Source: Chondrus crispus
Lineage: Eukaryota; Rhodophyta; Florideophyceae; Gigartinales; Gigartinaceae
Assembly (NCBI RefSeq): GCF_000350225.1
Contig: NW_005179203.1
Coordinates: forward strand, 440,443 to 504,442
Reading direction: 5' to 3'
Length of the DNA stretch: 64,000 nucleotides
Shown here: positions 18,835 through 29,672 of the stretch, piece after piece
Position numbering within the stretch: the first letter of the stretch is position 1
Layout: every line of letters starts with the position of its first letter
The notes under the pieces: model-generated
The model's database searches: none
Seen by the model: the letters and a program-made list of their open reading frames with translations, nothing else
What the model was told of the DNA's origin: nothing
Position numbers and translations under genes: made by a program

Positions 18835-21126
18835 AAGGGGGGGTGCCCAAATTTTTGGACAGTGACAAAGAGTTCGGACATGCAAAAAAATTGGAAAAAT
18901 ATGTAAAAATGCGGGCCACTGGTCAGTCTGGGCTCCAACGCCTCCACTCCCTCATCAAATACCGCCAAAACGAACGGGTAAAATTAAAAACCAATCTGCC
19001 AAATCGGCTTTGCAGGACACGTTACGTCATGGTGGGCGGTCAGTTCAAATTGTAAACTCCTTCTTTTTCCGCTCATTGCGAAGTAAACCCTTGAAAGACC
19101 AAACTGAGCAGCTGCACGGCATATTCACTTGTCCACCACTTGCTCCCACCGAGTACCTCTGAGAAAGCCATGGCCTCAAACAAACGTGAAAAGCGCATCC
19201 AAGCTGCTATAGGTCTGGTGCACAATGGCAGCACCTATCGACACGCATCTTCCGTCACAAAAAATCCCAAGTCCACAATATGCAGCCGCGTCCAAGCCGC
19301 AAATCCCAAAAACCAGTTTGTGCGAGCTTCACGCTCAGGCCTCGATACCCTTACTAAGGTGGAGGAGGAGATGATCATATCACTACTGATCAGATATGCA
19401 GAGCGTGGTCTCCCCCTTCGACGTGTACACCTCAAGGAGGCCGTGTTGATTATTGTGTCAAGAATGCTCCCTGTGCTTAGGCGCCTCTTGAAATTTAAAA
19501 TCCTCATTTTGGGAGACCGTTTCTTGCGCAATTTCACTAAAAGACACTCCGACACGATAAGGTTTGTCAAACCTCTCCGCAAGGAAGGGGTTCGGTTTCG
19601 CGCCTGCAATGCTGCTGTTTTCACGAATCATTTCAGCACAATCGAAAAAAATATCATCGAGCACCACATTGACGCCAATCGCATATGGAATTGCGACGAG
19701 ACCGGAGCCACGCCGCAACGAGATTTGAATGGAAATGGCAGCAGCCGTGCTTACGTCACGCGAAACAGCACGGCGGATGCCAAAATGGGCAATTTTCTTA
19801 ACCAAAACCGTGTCACAATTCTCCCGGCGGTTTGTGCGTCAGGACATGTTGCTCCGCCACTACTTGTTTTCAAAAGGGGCAAGTGTGCCTTATCGTGTTG
19901 TAGAAAGAAATGGATAATGGGTCACAGAGACATTCTCTGACTACTTGCCAAGGCATTCCGTGTTTGGAATGCGCGCAGAAGGAGAAGGCGTTGACAGTGG
20001 TAATATTTATGTTTGGTGTACTCATTTTGTCAAGCATGTGGCGGACCTAACATCCAACAGCCGAAAAGTTCTACTAATTTTAGATGGATTACGATGCCAC
20101 ATGTCGGTAAGAACGCTAGAGATGCTCAATGCACATGGGGTGATTGTGTATGCCCTCCCCGCGCACACCTCTGGCAAAACACAACCGCTAGACGTGTCAT
20201 TTAAAAATGCATTGAATGAACAGTGAACCTGTCTGTTTCTAAATCTTACTCGAACGATTGGGACGCCTTCTCGTTTTGCAGTATGTTGACACATGCATTT
20301 AGAAAGGCCTTTACCGCTCACAACATTACAACGGGGTTTAGAAGGGCTGGAATTCGGCCGTTTGACGCAAGCCAGCTGCTTGGAATGCCCCGCCCTCAAA
20401 GCTCAAATGACGCGGACACGATGGTGTCAGTTTCGGAGTTGGAAGACTTGCTTGAATTAAAGCGCACAGAAATGCGCCACGCGGTGTTGGGTGAAGAAGC
20501 TACAATATCAGACTGCGGATTTATCGACACGTCTAAAGGGGCTGTTTTAACGTCAGAAAGGGCTCTGTATTTGGCGAGGGAGAAGATGAAATCAGAAGCG
20601 GCTAATCGTCTACAGCGCGAACTAAAAGGCTGCTGCAGTGGCAGAAAAGGCTGCTGCCCGTGACAAGAAGCATGTACTGGAAGGACAGGAGTTCCACGCC
20701 TACCGGTGGAGCCGGCGTGCGGCGCTAGCTGGTTTATCGGTGTCTGTGTTGAAGGGAAGAGCTTGGTCCATGAACATACAGCGTGCCGTGGCGCGGCGTA
20801 CAGCGTTGCAGAAGAAAACAGCCTGAGGATGTGGTTGCATCTGTGACGTGGCATTCCAAAAACCTCAAATAAAATTGTGATTTTTTAAGAGATGGACCGT
20901 GTGTGTCCGATCATCTTGTGCCGTTTGCACGTCGTAGGTTGTGGTGGCGGACTCGCGTTTGCGCTGTTTTTCCGTACTTTCCGCCGCCGCCACGTATTGA
21001 CTGGCTGATGGAGCTGGTGGAACAGAACGAGAGCTTTCTTTTGACGGTGCAAAATCCCAATTTGACCTGATGAAGATGTTTTTATTTTATTTTTTACAAC
21101 CTGTCCGAAACAAGGGCACCCCCCTT
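18835..21126 (+). mobile_element. Full-length pogo-type DNA transposon (2.3 kb)
   Basis: Terminal inverted repeats of about 28 bp: AAGGGGGGGTGCCC followed by a partly matching TTTTTGGACAG at the left end, and the reverse complement of a near copy at 21099-21126. TA is found on both sides (18833-18834 and 21127-21128), the target duplication of Tc1/mariner and pogo elements. It encloses one transposase gene on the plus strand with a few frameshifts. It is complete at both ends but probably not active. Confidence 0.88.
19170..20826 (+). pseudogene. pogo-superfamily transposase, frameshifted
   Basis: Begins MASNKREKRIQAAIGLVHNG, a psq-type helix-turn-helix, followed by a CENP-B-type DNA-binding domain (VEEEMIISLLIRYAERGLPL, then DRFLRNFTKRHSDTIRF). 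The DDE_1 catalytic domain starts at IWNCDETG (first Asp), continues through RVTILPAVCASGHVAPPLLV, shifts frame near 19940, carries VLLILDGLRCHM (second Asp) and LPAHTSGKTQPLDVSF (third Asp), shifts again near 20222, and reads TTGFRRAGIRPFD. A further shift at about 20640-20660 leads to a basic coiled tail ending at 20826. All domains are present, so decay is recent. The start is the Met in best context before the first helix. Confidence 0.85.
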
Positions 21127-21723
21127 TACGGCAGTGTGACTGCTGTGCTGTTGTGAATGACCACCTTTCGAGCTGTAAATATTCATTACAGCCACGGGAT
21201 GTCAAGAGGCGTGAGACGCCCACAGTAAAGAACAGCTCAAGATCAGACGTGTAAGTTGCACTAGAATCTGACTGTACTCATCGAGGTACTTGCATTCGGA
21301 AGGAATGCATGTATGGATCGATGATTGATAATGTGTATTGGAGAAGGCGCTTGTATTCAGGAGGAATACAAGCGCAGTTCTATATTTATTACCAGGAAGG
21401 GTAATTAAATGCTAAAAGCTCGAAGTGAGCATAACCGTGCTTGAAGGTCGAAGCACGATGCCGGCAGGCTGACCTGAGCGCGGAGGGAGAGAGTCCAGAG
21501 ACTCTATATATAGTTGATGGCTGACCCTAGGGTAGGAGAGATAGGGAACGGAAGGAAGGTAGTGACCTGACAGACCAACAAAGACTTCCATTTAGGAGAC
21601 TGGCAGTCTCCGGGCATTTGTGCTCCCCCACCGTGTTTGTAGAGTAGGACCCTATCAACTGCAACCACTTGTCCTTCTACCCGCTCGCCTACGATGTCGG
21701 GATCAGGGTTTGACACAGCTGTA
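21127..21723. other. No gene; cluster of short hairpins
   Basis: About 600 bp without a gene. It contains stem-loops TGCATTC-GGAAG-GAATGCA (about 21293-21311) and GCGCTTGTATTC-AGGAG-GAATACAAGCGC arms at 21347-21375, and CGTGCTT...GAAGCACG near 21438-21460. The first two have similar five-base loops and differ at a position that changes on both arms together (GCATTC/GAATGC against GTATTC/GAATAC). Confidence 0.5.
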
Positions 21724-22104
21724 CAGTAGGTACCTCTCAATAGTTCGCCGCCGTGCCAGGACCCACAGATACGAACTATTGACAGAACGAACTATTATGC
21801 TCGCCTTTCTGGCACATGTCCATTTATTGCTTAGAATGCTCTGAAATGATTGTCTGCCGTGTTCCATTCCTTGTCTGCTCTCGGTAGGTCTCGAAAAATA
21901 CTTGTTTTGCCCGACGAAGTCCTTTGCTGGCCGCAATAAGACCTGTCCTTTCTGCTAAAACCTCCACTCCCTCAAACAACGGGCGGGACCACAACGGTCT
22001 ACACGAGTACACGTGTACATGTCTGAGAAGGCGTGACATGGTCCGAAAGGCGAACTATTGAGCAAACGAACTATTCAACTGCGAACTATTGAGGAGCACC
22101 ACTG
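21724..22104. mobile_element. MITE with TA target duplication (381 bp)
   Basis: Non-coding miniature element. Left end CAGTAGGTACCTCTCAATAG and right end (read inward) CAGTGGTGCTCCTCAATAG, both continuing TTCGC. TA on both sides (21722-21723, 22105-22106). The CAGT start plus TA marks it as Tc1/mariner/pogo-derived. Inside, the word CGAACTATT recurs in both orientations (three times near 22052-22090 and about three near 21737-21796), possibly transposase-binding sites. Confidence 0.8.
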
Positions 22105-22219
22105 TATAATGTTCTGTACATTTCATCGTACAATCGACCACCCACTTAACTATTTCTCACGCATGCAGTACTGTACCTGCACGGTAAACTTCGGCCTTTT
22201 TTATGAAACAGAGCAGCAT

Positions 22220-22410
22220 AATGGTTCATTGGTCTTTGCAGCCTAACTGACCGTGTCCCACAGTGTCTGTCAAAGAAGAACTAATTCTTAACTATAACTT
22301 AACTAGAATAACTAATTCTTTGACAGACACGGTCTCAGTCAGGCTGCCATGACCAATGAACGTGCATGTTATATTATAATTTGTTATTATAATATTGACA
22401 TACACGTTCA
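22220..22410. repeat. Large imperfect palindrome (foldback)
   Basis: Left arm GTTCATTGGTC...GCAGCC.(A)ACTGA...TGTCTGTCAAAGAA faces a right arm TTCTTTGACAGACACGGTC...GGCTGCCATGACCAATGAAC, with an AT-rich centre at about 22283-22318. A second, smaller AT-rich palindrome follows directly (about 22361-22407). Total about 190 bp, no coding capacity. Likely a foldback/MITE-type element. Confidence 0.75.
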
Positions 22411-22815
22411 TTGCAGTCGTCTACTAAATCATGTGCTGTGGCTGCTATTAATTGCAGCTGCGAGTTTGTGGCAGATTACTGCTCCTATCCTTGAATCGCA
22501 CACGACGTTCTGGCAGATGGTCTGTCCCCGATTGCCACATTGCTCATATTGCATCTACTGTAGGGCTCTCAACGCAAAACGAAGAACTCGGAGACTGCAA
22601 ACCTCAATACTTTTTTTGAATAATTTTGGACGTGCAATGTACAGTACATCTTTACTCGTTGAGGATTATGATACAGCATTTGTACACATGTTTCCCCGCG
22701 CTTGCTTTCAGTCCACGGATGCCGAGGTCATGCTGTACTCCCAGACACTTCCTGGAAGACGGATTATGACAAAGCCTTGCCATGTTTTGTAAAGCGAAGA
22801 ATGAGCCGGTAAACT
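22411..22815. other. No gene recognised
   Basis: About 400 bp between the foldback and the Copia element. A 147-residue plus-strand frame is open here but begins in the palindrome and has no recognisable domain. Confidence 0.35.
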
Positions 22816-23076
22816 TGCAGCATCGTCGTTTCTATTGGCCCGAAGGACTGTGCTCGGATGGGTACCTTTATTTGGTGGACTTCAATGCGCGATAACTGTT
22901 GTCCAAGAACTCTAGCTTCTATTTACTTTTGGTCTACCGGACGGACTCGAGTCTACTTATACTCTTCGTCCTGCAGTACGACGGCGATGAGGACAGTTTG
23001 TCCTCCACAGTATGATATGATGTGTGAGTGGTTGGCATGTACGGCACCATAATCGAAGTCCATGTGTGAGAGGTCA
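22816..23076 (-). repeat. Probable Copia 3' LTR
   Basis: The Copia coding region ends near 23100. A G-rich polypurine tract (plus-strand C run at about 23079-23087) is followed, on the minus strand, by TGACCTCTCACACATGG, the likely LTR start. A TATA-like AGTATAAGTAG (about 22957-22967) and an AATAAA-type signal (about 22864-22869) lie inside. The far end is guessed at a TGCAG (22816). No partner LTR is in the window, so the limits are uncertain. Confidence 0.35.
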
Positions 23077-23512
23077 AACCCCCCCCCTCGATTGTGGTGG
23101 CGTGCAGGTTGATTGCTGCCATGTTACGGGTGAACAGCACTCTTTTGAGTGGTTTGGTAAATATATCAGCAAGTTGTGCTGCTGTGGGGACTTTTCGTAG
23201 GCGTAGGAGGCGGGCGTTGACTTGTTTCTGAATATAATGGTGCTTGACGTCTATGTGCTTGGTCAGTTTGGTAGGCCCGTTCGTATGCGCCATGTCGATT
23301 GCCCCTTTGTTGTCGAGGCAAAGGGTGGGCGGGCTGATGTTTATGATCGGGACATCCCCACACAGTGGAATGTGCCAACCTTTGGCCAGTTGTAGGAGCC
23401 ACGTAAGGTCACGTGCTGCGTGACTGGCAGCAATGTACTCGGCTTCCGAGCTTGAGTGTGACACGGTGAGTTGTTTGCGGCTTACCCAGTGGAGTGGGGC
23501 GCCCGCGTACAT
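22934..23512 (-). pseudogene. Copia RNase H region
   Basis: 192-residue frame with the Copia RNase H hallmark: GAPLHWVSRKQLTVSHSSSE then AEYIAASHAARDLTWL, LDNKGAIDMAH, and TKHIDVKHHYIQKQV, ADIFTKPL. It is the last coding part of the minus-strand Copia fossil and lies next to the polypurine tract. Confidence 0.85.
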
Positions 23513-23653
23513 GAATATGATACCAGTAGTTGATTTGCGTGTATCTGGGCATTGTGCCCAATCAGAGTCGGAGTAGGCGAGTAGTGATTGGCTGCCAGCA
23601 TTTTCGGGCCGATTACATCGGTATGAGAGGCCGCCTGTGCGGGCTCCCTTGAG

Positions 23654-25936
23654 TTACCGTAGGATGCGTTTGCCGGCGTGAGCGTGTCGTGCTGTGGGAC
23701 AGTGGAGGTGGCGGCCGAGGAGCCCCGTGATGTAGGCTATTTCGGGGTGAGTGGTGTCGGCAATATATCGACAGGATCCGACCAGGCTCTGGTAGGCGAC
23801 AATATCTTTGCCCGGTAGCACCTCCGCGTCGCAAGTTGGGGCACTGAGGTCGTGCCCATCGATGTGCGGGGTCTGCGTGGCGTTGCAGTCCGCCATGTCG
23901 TGCTCGAGCAGGAGGACATCGATGCCTTTGGCGTTGCTGAGGTGAATGCCGGACGGAGACTGCTGAATACAGATGTTTGTATGTTGGGCGAGTTGGTACT
24001 GGCGTGTGATCTGCCATTCGTCCTCGAGCGTCTGGCGTTGCTCTGAGAAGTAAGCTGGGTCGTTCGTGCTGACCAAGAAATCGTCCGTATCAGCCACCAT
24101 GCGGACAAAATTGGCGTCAGTTTGTTTGTAGAATGTGCTTGACTCACATTCTAGTCTTGTCCATCCCCATTCCTGTAGTTTTCTATCGCGATAGTCTACC
24201 CACAGTAGGTTGCCGTCACCCGCGCCATTCATGGCTTTGTCCATGACTGCGATACAGCCGGGGTGGGTCTGCCTGCCATCGGATCGTGTGGGTTGTGTCA
24301 TGGTTTGGCAGAAAAGCGGGTCAGCTGGTGCGCGCGAGTACGCTCCTGGTACATCCCACGATTCGACGTGCAACCCGTGCCGAGCGGTTTGCGCGATGAG
24401 AAGGCGTCTCGCCGTGTGGGACGGGGTATGCGCGGCGCTGCGGTCGTTATCATTATCCCGTCCGGGGAGCATGCGGTCCCCGCGTATAGCACAACGTGCT
24501 TTGTACTTCACGATGGCGCCACTAGGGTCTGCCTTGAGCGTGTATGTGAAGATGTACGGTATGGGGCGGTCGGTTGGTCGTCCCGGTTCGTAATGGTATG
24601 TACGAAGGACGTTCTCGTGCCGATCGAGTTCGGCGTCGTGCGCTTCACACCACTGCAGTGCATCTGGGCGGTGTTTCGCTTGTGTGATGTGGCGAGGGGG
24701 TTGGGGCGACGGTGTGGCGATAACCGCTAGTGCTGTAGTTCGTGCCGGTGCTGTGCTCCCGATCGGGATGAACTCAGCAGCGCGGCACGTAGAGATTGCT
24801 GCAGTGGCAGGGTCCAGGACAAGGTATTGGTGGGGGTTGGGGGCCAGCAGGTACCGTCGTACTCGGGCTTGGGGTTGTGGTTTGGGCTTCTGTTCCGTCT
24901 TTGTGGCATAGCCCCAATAACCAAACGGATGGAAGTGTTCCACGGTCGGTCTTTCTCCATGCATGTCTTCGTATGGAACCCGTTTGGTTACAGTAGACGG
25001 AATGGTGTTGCGTTTTATTGTCGCATCCATGGCGGCGTACGGCCACCATGTGGGTGACAGCTCAGAAGCGATGAGAGTGGTGCGGGTATCGTCGATGACG
25101 TCGCGGATGGTCCGTTCCGCCGACGCGTTCTGCTGTGACGATTGCGGCGTGGTGACCGTGTTGATGGTCCCATTCTGTCGGTGGAATGCCTGGATGACGG
25201 AGGAGGTTAGTTCTTTGGCGTTGTCGGTGTGGACGCGGCGCGCAGAGCGTCCAGTAATGGTTTTCCAGCGTGGCAAGACGTCCACTAGCGTTTGGGCGGC
25301 TTGCCCTTTTGTCGTCAGCGGAACCGTCGCGGTGTACTTTGATGCCGCATCTACCACTATCTGGAGGTGGCGTCTGCCGGCTAATGACGCCGGGAGGGGT
25401 CCGCATAGGTCCGCGGACACTTTGTCCATAGTGACGGGTGCCGTCTTAGGCGGCACCGAATTCGTCGAAAACGCTTGCGCGTGCGACAGGCTGGCCTGCT
25501 CCGGCTCCTGCAGCGGGTGGATAGCCATTGACGACACTGTGTCGCGTCGGTGTGCCCGAGACTGATATCCAGCCTGCTGGGGCACGGCGGTTATGCGCCA
25601 ACGGGCGTTCCGCTCCCTCCGACGCTCCACAGACATAACCTGCGCCACTCGGGCCGTGTCAGGTAAGGGGGAGGATGTTGGGAACGGAGCGCGAGTCTGT
25701 TTGCCGAGGGGGCACGCTGGGCAGAGCAGTGTGCCCTCGTGGTCGTGGTTGACGCCTTTGTTGAGGCCTGGGTAGCGCTTCAGTAGCTGCAGTAAGGCAG
25801 GGGTCGCACGGTGGTTGAATGTATCATGGAGGCGGCGCAGTTTCCGGGGTATGGTGAAGCAAGCGGACTGCACTGTAGTGCGGCGAGCGCATGTGCTCGC
25901 CGCATAATGTACCGACGGCTGGTCCACAACGTACAC
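23654..25936 (-). pseudogene. Copia polyprotein: integrase and reverse transcriptase
   Basis: 760-residue frame. Order: GAG-pre-integrase region (LRRLHDTFNHRATPALLQLL, CPACPLGKQTRAPF), integrase catalytic core (VSADLCGPLP, VVDAASKY, HTDNAKELTS, TTPQSSQQNASAERTIRDVI), then the Copia-type RT (YTLKADPSGAIVKYKARC, HVESWDVPGAYSRAP, FVRMVADTDDFLV). Upstream in the same strand, just inside Gypsy D's insertion point, VLHVPALRDTLLSVHQLAQ marks the end of the protease region. The gene order IN before RT identifies Ty1/Copia. Confidence 0.88.
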
Positions 25937-26170
25937 GCCGTTTTCGGAATGGGCTGTGGCGATGACGTGACGGCTGGGTGGTGCATGGTGTGTCCTCTCG
26001 AGGACGTACGCGGTGTCACCCTGGAACTGGACGTCGTGATGTTGCGCCAGCTGGTGAACGGAGAGGAGCGTGTCTCAAAGGGCCGGAACATGGAGCACAG
26101 TGCTAACGGTGAGAGGGCGCCGGGATGTAGGTATGTACGCGGCTCCCCTGCAGGTTGCAGTCGTGGTCTG

Positions 26171-26801
26171 TGTGGTATAATTGCCGACGACTACTGTATA
26201 CATTAGATTTGCAATTAGATCTAGATCTCGCTGTAAGGTACGAACCTTGCAGCGGGCGCGCGCGCATATCTTACAGCGCGTGCGCCAGCACACGTGTACG
26301 ACACGCGTGCTGTCAGCCCGATGGCTGACAGTATTACAGTGCGGGACGACCCGCACTGGTACAGTAGCACGATACTGTACTATAGTATGATAACTTCGAT
26401 TTGTATATTGAATAGGAGTGAGGGCGCCGGCGGGGAGAGGACCAAGGTAGCTTGGTCACGACCGACGACCGCGGCGAAACCCCCCAGCTTACTCTAACTA
26501 GCGCGACACCTTCGTGCGCCTTTTAGTTAGGGACCGGCACGGGTCCGGTTGCGCGACACGCGAGCGAGCCGGGATCCGCCTCCGCCCGTCAGCGCTGGTA
26601 CGTCACCCAGCGCTGCTCCGGGGCGTCGAGGCGTCGATCTGCTCGTGCGTGCACGCGACCTACCCCGACCCGCTCTACCACACTGCTACTGGGCCCGTGC
26701 CCGGTTCCGTGAGCAGGAGGAGTCCCCCGTCTTCCGCCGATCAAGGGTCACCGTCGGACTGTTAGCAACACCCCTCCGCCGTTGGGGGTGTTTATGCTAC
26801 A
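26171..26801 (+). repeat. Gypsy D 5' LTR
   Basis: 631-bp LTR, TGTGGTATAA at the left and GGGTGTTTATGCTACA at the right. It is a diverged relative of the Gypsy C LTR read in reverse (shared ends, shared CTGTCAGCC.CGATGGCTGACAG hairpin block near 26319-26336, shared TATTACAGTGC block). D's remaining primer-binding site (GTGG) follows before element B interrupts it. The 3' LTR is beyond the window. Confidence 0.85.
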
Positions 26802-26811
26802 GTGGAATCCC

Positions 26812-27778
26812 TGTAGTGCAATGCGCCTGTCAGGCAGAGACCAAGGTCCGACGGTCCAACACAAACAACAGCAACAAAAGCTACAACTGCCAACGGCACA
26901 GCGCTACGGAGTGTTCGAAGCTCCCTGTCCTCTTTAAGCGGGTTTGCGGCCCGCAGTAGCTCGGATCCCTGATAGGGGGGGGCAAAGAGAAGGGCCCAGC
27001 CCGGGATCGGTAATTGGTGGTAGAGACTTGTAAAGGCAACTGCTCGACGAGTTCGGAGGGGTGTTGAGGTAAACCTGGTCTGATGGGTCGTAAATCCAAT
27101 GCTCGAAGAGCGCCTTGCACACCTTGTACCCTTGATAAGGTCTTCGACGGGGACGTCGCAACGTAGCCCGTCGGGAAAGAAGAAAACGTAGCAGCGCTAC
27201 ACCGTCGTACTGCCCGATGGCAAAGTACCAACAACGGATCGGTCGCAACCAGATTCCGCTGGAACTAACACTGAGAAAAGCACCACTGGTGCACTAACAC
27301 AGAAGCCCGATGGCAATGACGTCACGTTGCGGATCGCAATCCTACAAGGTGGGACCAACTCAAGACTAAGGGAAAATTAGGATAGGGAAGTAAAGGAAAA
27401 TTGATAAGGAAAAAGGGGTCCCCCGAGCGCAAAGGATAAAGTAATCTGTAGTTAAAGGGAATGTCTTGTAAAAGACGGACTTCAACCAAGGCGATATCAT
27501 ACTCTGGCAACTCAGGTTACCTTTACTGATTTGGTCGTCAGAGGGCTAAGGTATATATCGCCCCGCCGGAGCCAGTACAGTAGCTTGCGGCGCTAGATCC
27601 TAGATCTAATCTAGTGTCAGCAAAATTAATGCTAACTAATTAACTAAATAAAATAAAATAATTAAAAATTGAAACTGTGCAATTATTCACACGTGTGTCC
27701 CCCAAACCCGGACTACTTTTCATATCCAAATATTTTCCTTTCTTTTCACCCCCCTTTCCAGGTGCGTATTGCACTACA
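26812..27778 (-). repeat. Gypsy B LTR (3' LTR of minus-strand element)
   Basis: 967-bp LTR, ends TGTAGTGCAATGC and GTATTGCACTACA. Pair of 55047-55998, with about 14 substitutions and one 18-bp length difference noted by eye. A TATATAT motif lies at about 27550-27557. Just to its right, minus-strand purines (AGAAGGGGGATA) form the polypurine tract. The left flank ATCCC is the target duplication. Confidence 0.92.
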
Positions 27779-27884
27779 TATCCCCCTTCTGAGCGTCCTT
27801 GCACATCGGCTACACTCCTTGATCTCCAACTCCTTCTTCTCTTCTCGACCCCCTACTTTTCCATTTCTGACCGACGGTCTCCGC

Positions 27885-29672
27885 ATGAGCAAGGACAAGA
27901 CGAATCTCACGTGTCCTCCACCTCCTGAGCTCGCCGGCGAAAACACTGCTCGGCGACGCACCGGTGTCGGCTTTGCGAACAAGTCTCGCGCTTCCGTCGA
28001 CCTCCCTCCTATACCCCGACGTCCCCCTGATTCAGACGTCTCCGACCCGGCCTTCCATACAGGTTATCATCCCTTTTGGGTAGCCCGCCACTACTCCTCG
28101 CTCGAAGAGCTACAGGACAAAATCATGCACGAACATCCTTCCTTATTTGCCTCGGCCCAGTGGTTCTCCTCCGTGGGTATTCGCGACGTTTCCAAAATCG
28201 AACACCAATTCGCCGACGACGCGGGCATGCTTCCCGGTAATCTCCCGGTGCTTACCATCCGCTCTTTTGACTGGCGAACCCGTATAGCAGTTCCGACTTC
28301 CATCCTACGTCATCCTCCCCCACGGGGCCGTCCCACTCTCTCCCTGCGATTTATGGAGGCCGTGTTCGCTCGGCTTGCCATCCCCATTTCCGACACCCTC
28401 ATACCCTCGTCATACGGCTGCGACACTTGTCGTTGTCGTACAGAGGGCGAACGCCTCTATTTGGACAATCTCATTGATATCACCTTTGGTGACCCTGCCG
28501 CCGAGGCGGATCGCCTGTGGCCAAACCGACATACTGTCACATCCGATGCCATCTTCTGGACCGAACCCATTATCCCTTCGAATTTCCGTCATTTAAAACG
28601 CGGGGGTATTTTCTTCTTTCAGAACACAGTGCGTTTTGAACGGCGTATTCGGTCTGATACGGGGTACTTCATCGGCTACCAAATGGTAGAGGCGTGCGAG
28701 ATTTCCCGTCAGCATTATGCAAGTCGTTACCAGCGCATCCCCTCATGGTGGAGCCAGTACGAGGTGAGTCAAGGCTTTTGGGCTGAAATGGGACCCATAC
28801 TCACGTACTATGGCAGCTACCTGCGGGATCCGCAACACGGGTTATGGGTGGTCTTCCTCACAGAGTGGTGCTTCAAAGTAGCTGCGACCCTCTTGTGGGA
28901 GACCTATGATTGCTGGCGCCTGTGGCACCTCCCCGCAAAGCTGATAGCACAATTGCGTCTATTGCACTTCTCTGTCCCTCTGGGCGGCTCTGATTTCAAT
29001 CGCGAAATACGCTCCCTCCTTGATACGATCGAGGGCGTGGATTGGGACTGTGTCCCTCCTCAAAACTCCTCTCGATCCTTCAACTGCCAACGTCCCTCTT
29101 TCTCCCCTGGTCGAAACCACCCAGCCGCGGGCGACTTCGTGTGGTTCAACCCCGGGTCATCGATCCTCTGCTCAGCGTGGGAAGCTCAAACGAGCCGTCG
29201 ATTCGGAAACCAAACACCGGTTCCCGACGTTACCCCCATCGTCACATCTGACCCCCGGGAGCTTCAAGTATGCTCCCGTCCTTCCTCTCCAATTCCTCCT
29301 CGGTCGGCTATCCCTGCTTCCCCACGCGCAAGCCTGGCCTCTCCATCCTCGTCAAAGACGCCCCCAGCTGTTGAAATTTCCTCGGCAGGCCACACCGAAA
29401 CATTGTCGGTGACGGAAGTGATATCTTCCCCCCCGTCTCCAACAATTTCCAAAAATACCCACGACGTCACGAGCGTATACTGTGCCTTGCTCCGTGCTCA
29501 CGGTGTTGAGGAAGAGGCTCTGCAAGGAGCCTCGATTGACGCCCTGCGAGTTTTAGCTCGCCTCGTTTCATCACTTCCAAAGGGCAAATCCTTTGGGGAC
29601 CCTCCCGTCAGAGCTGACGGGCGCGACACTTCCCTCGTGATAGTTTGTCGCATCTCTATCCTGCCTGCGTGA
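27885..29672 (+). CDS. Antisense accessory ORF of Gypsy B
   Basis: 595-residue open frame on the strand opposite to gag-pol, starting MSKDKTNLTCPPPPELAGEN about 107 bp inside the 3' LTR. The frame stays open back into the LTR (27669), where TTTCCAG/G could act as a splice acceptor for an LTR-started antisense transcript. Residues about 50-390 have globular composition with many aromatic residues (WWSQYEVSQGFWAEMGPIL, EWCFKVAATLLWETYDCWRL); residues about 400-530 are Ser/Pro-rich; a short helical end follows. No family recognised, no signal peptide. The equivalent place in Gypsy C holds 40076-42283, with matching blocks [AG]F[WM]AE[MV]G and W-x-F-[KR]. Function unknown. Antisense ORFs at this place are known in some plant Gypsy elements (Grande, Retand type). 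Confidence 0.7.
   Translation: MSKDKTNLTCPPPPELAGENTARRRTGVGFANKSRASVDLPPIPRRPPDSDVSDPAFHTGYHPFWVARHYSSLEELQDKIMHEHPSLFASAQWFSSVGIRDVSKIEHQFADDAGMLPGNLPVLTIRSFDWRTRIAVPTSILRHPPPRGRPTLSLRFMEAVFARLAIPISDTLIPSSYGCDTCRCRTEGERLYLDNLIDITFGDPAAEADRLWPNRHTVTSDAIFWTEPIIPSNFRHLKRGGIFFFQNTVRFERRIRSDTGYFIGYQMVEACEISRQHYASRYQRIPSWWSQYEVSQGFWAEMGPILTYYGSYLRDPQHGLWVVFLTEWCFKVAATLLWETYDCWRLWHLPAKLIAQLRLLHFSVPLGGSDFNREIRSLLDTIEGVDWDCVPPQNSSRSFNCQRPSFSPGRNHPAAGDFVWFNPGSSILCSAWEAQTSRRFGNQTPVPDVTPIVTSDPRELQVCSRPSSPIPPRSAIPASPRASLASPSSSKTPPAVEISSAGHTETLSVTEVISSPPSPTISKNTHDVTSVYCALLRAHGVEEEALQGASIDALRVLARLVSSLPKGKSFGDPPVRADGRDTSLVIVCRISILPA

Larger units (their letters stand above)
22816..26170 (-). mobile_element. 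Ty1/Copia element, 3' part, interrupted by Gypsy D
   Basis: LTR retrotransposon fossil on the minus strand. Parts seen in element order: end of the protease region, GAG-pre-integrase domain, integrase, reverse transcriptase, RNase H and a probable 3' LTR. It is cut at 26170 by the 5' LTR of Gypsy D, so its gag, most of its protease and its 5' LTR should lie beyond the right end of D, outside this window (inference). It is broken in a few places and is the oldest layer of the nest. Confidence 0.85.

Noticed and set aside
24210-25565. Several plus-strand frames of 130-200 residues
   Set aside because: They are antisense shadows of the Copia integrase/RT, which has clear motifs on the minus strand. 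Unlike in Gypsy B and C, they do not lie in a separate region.
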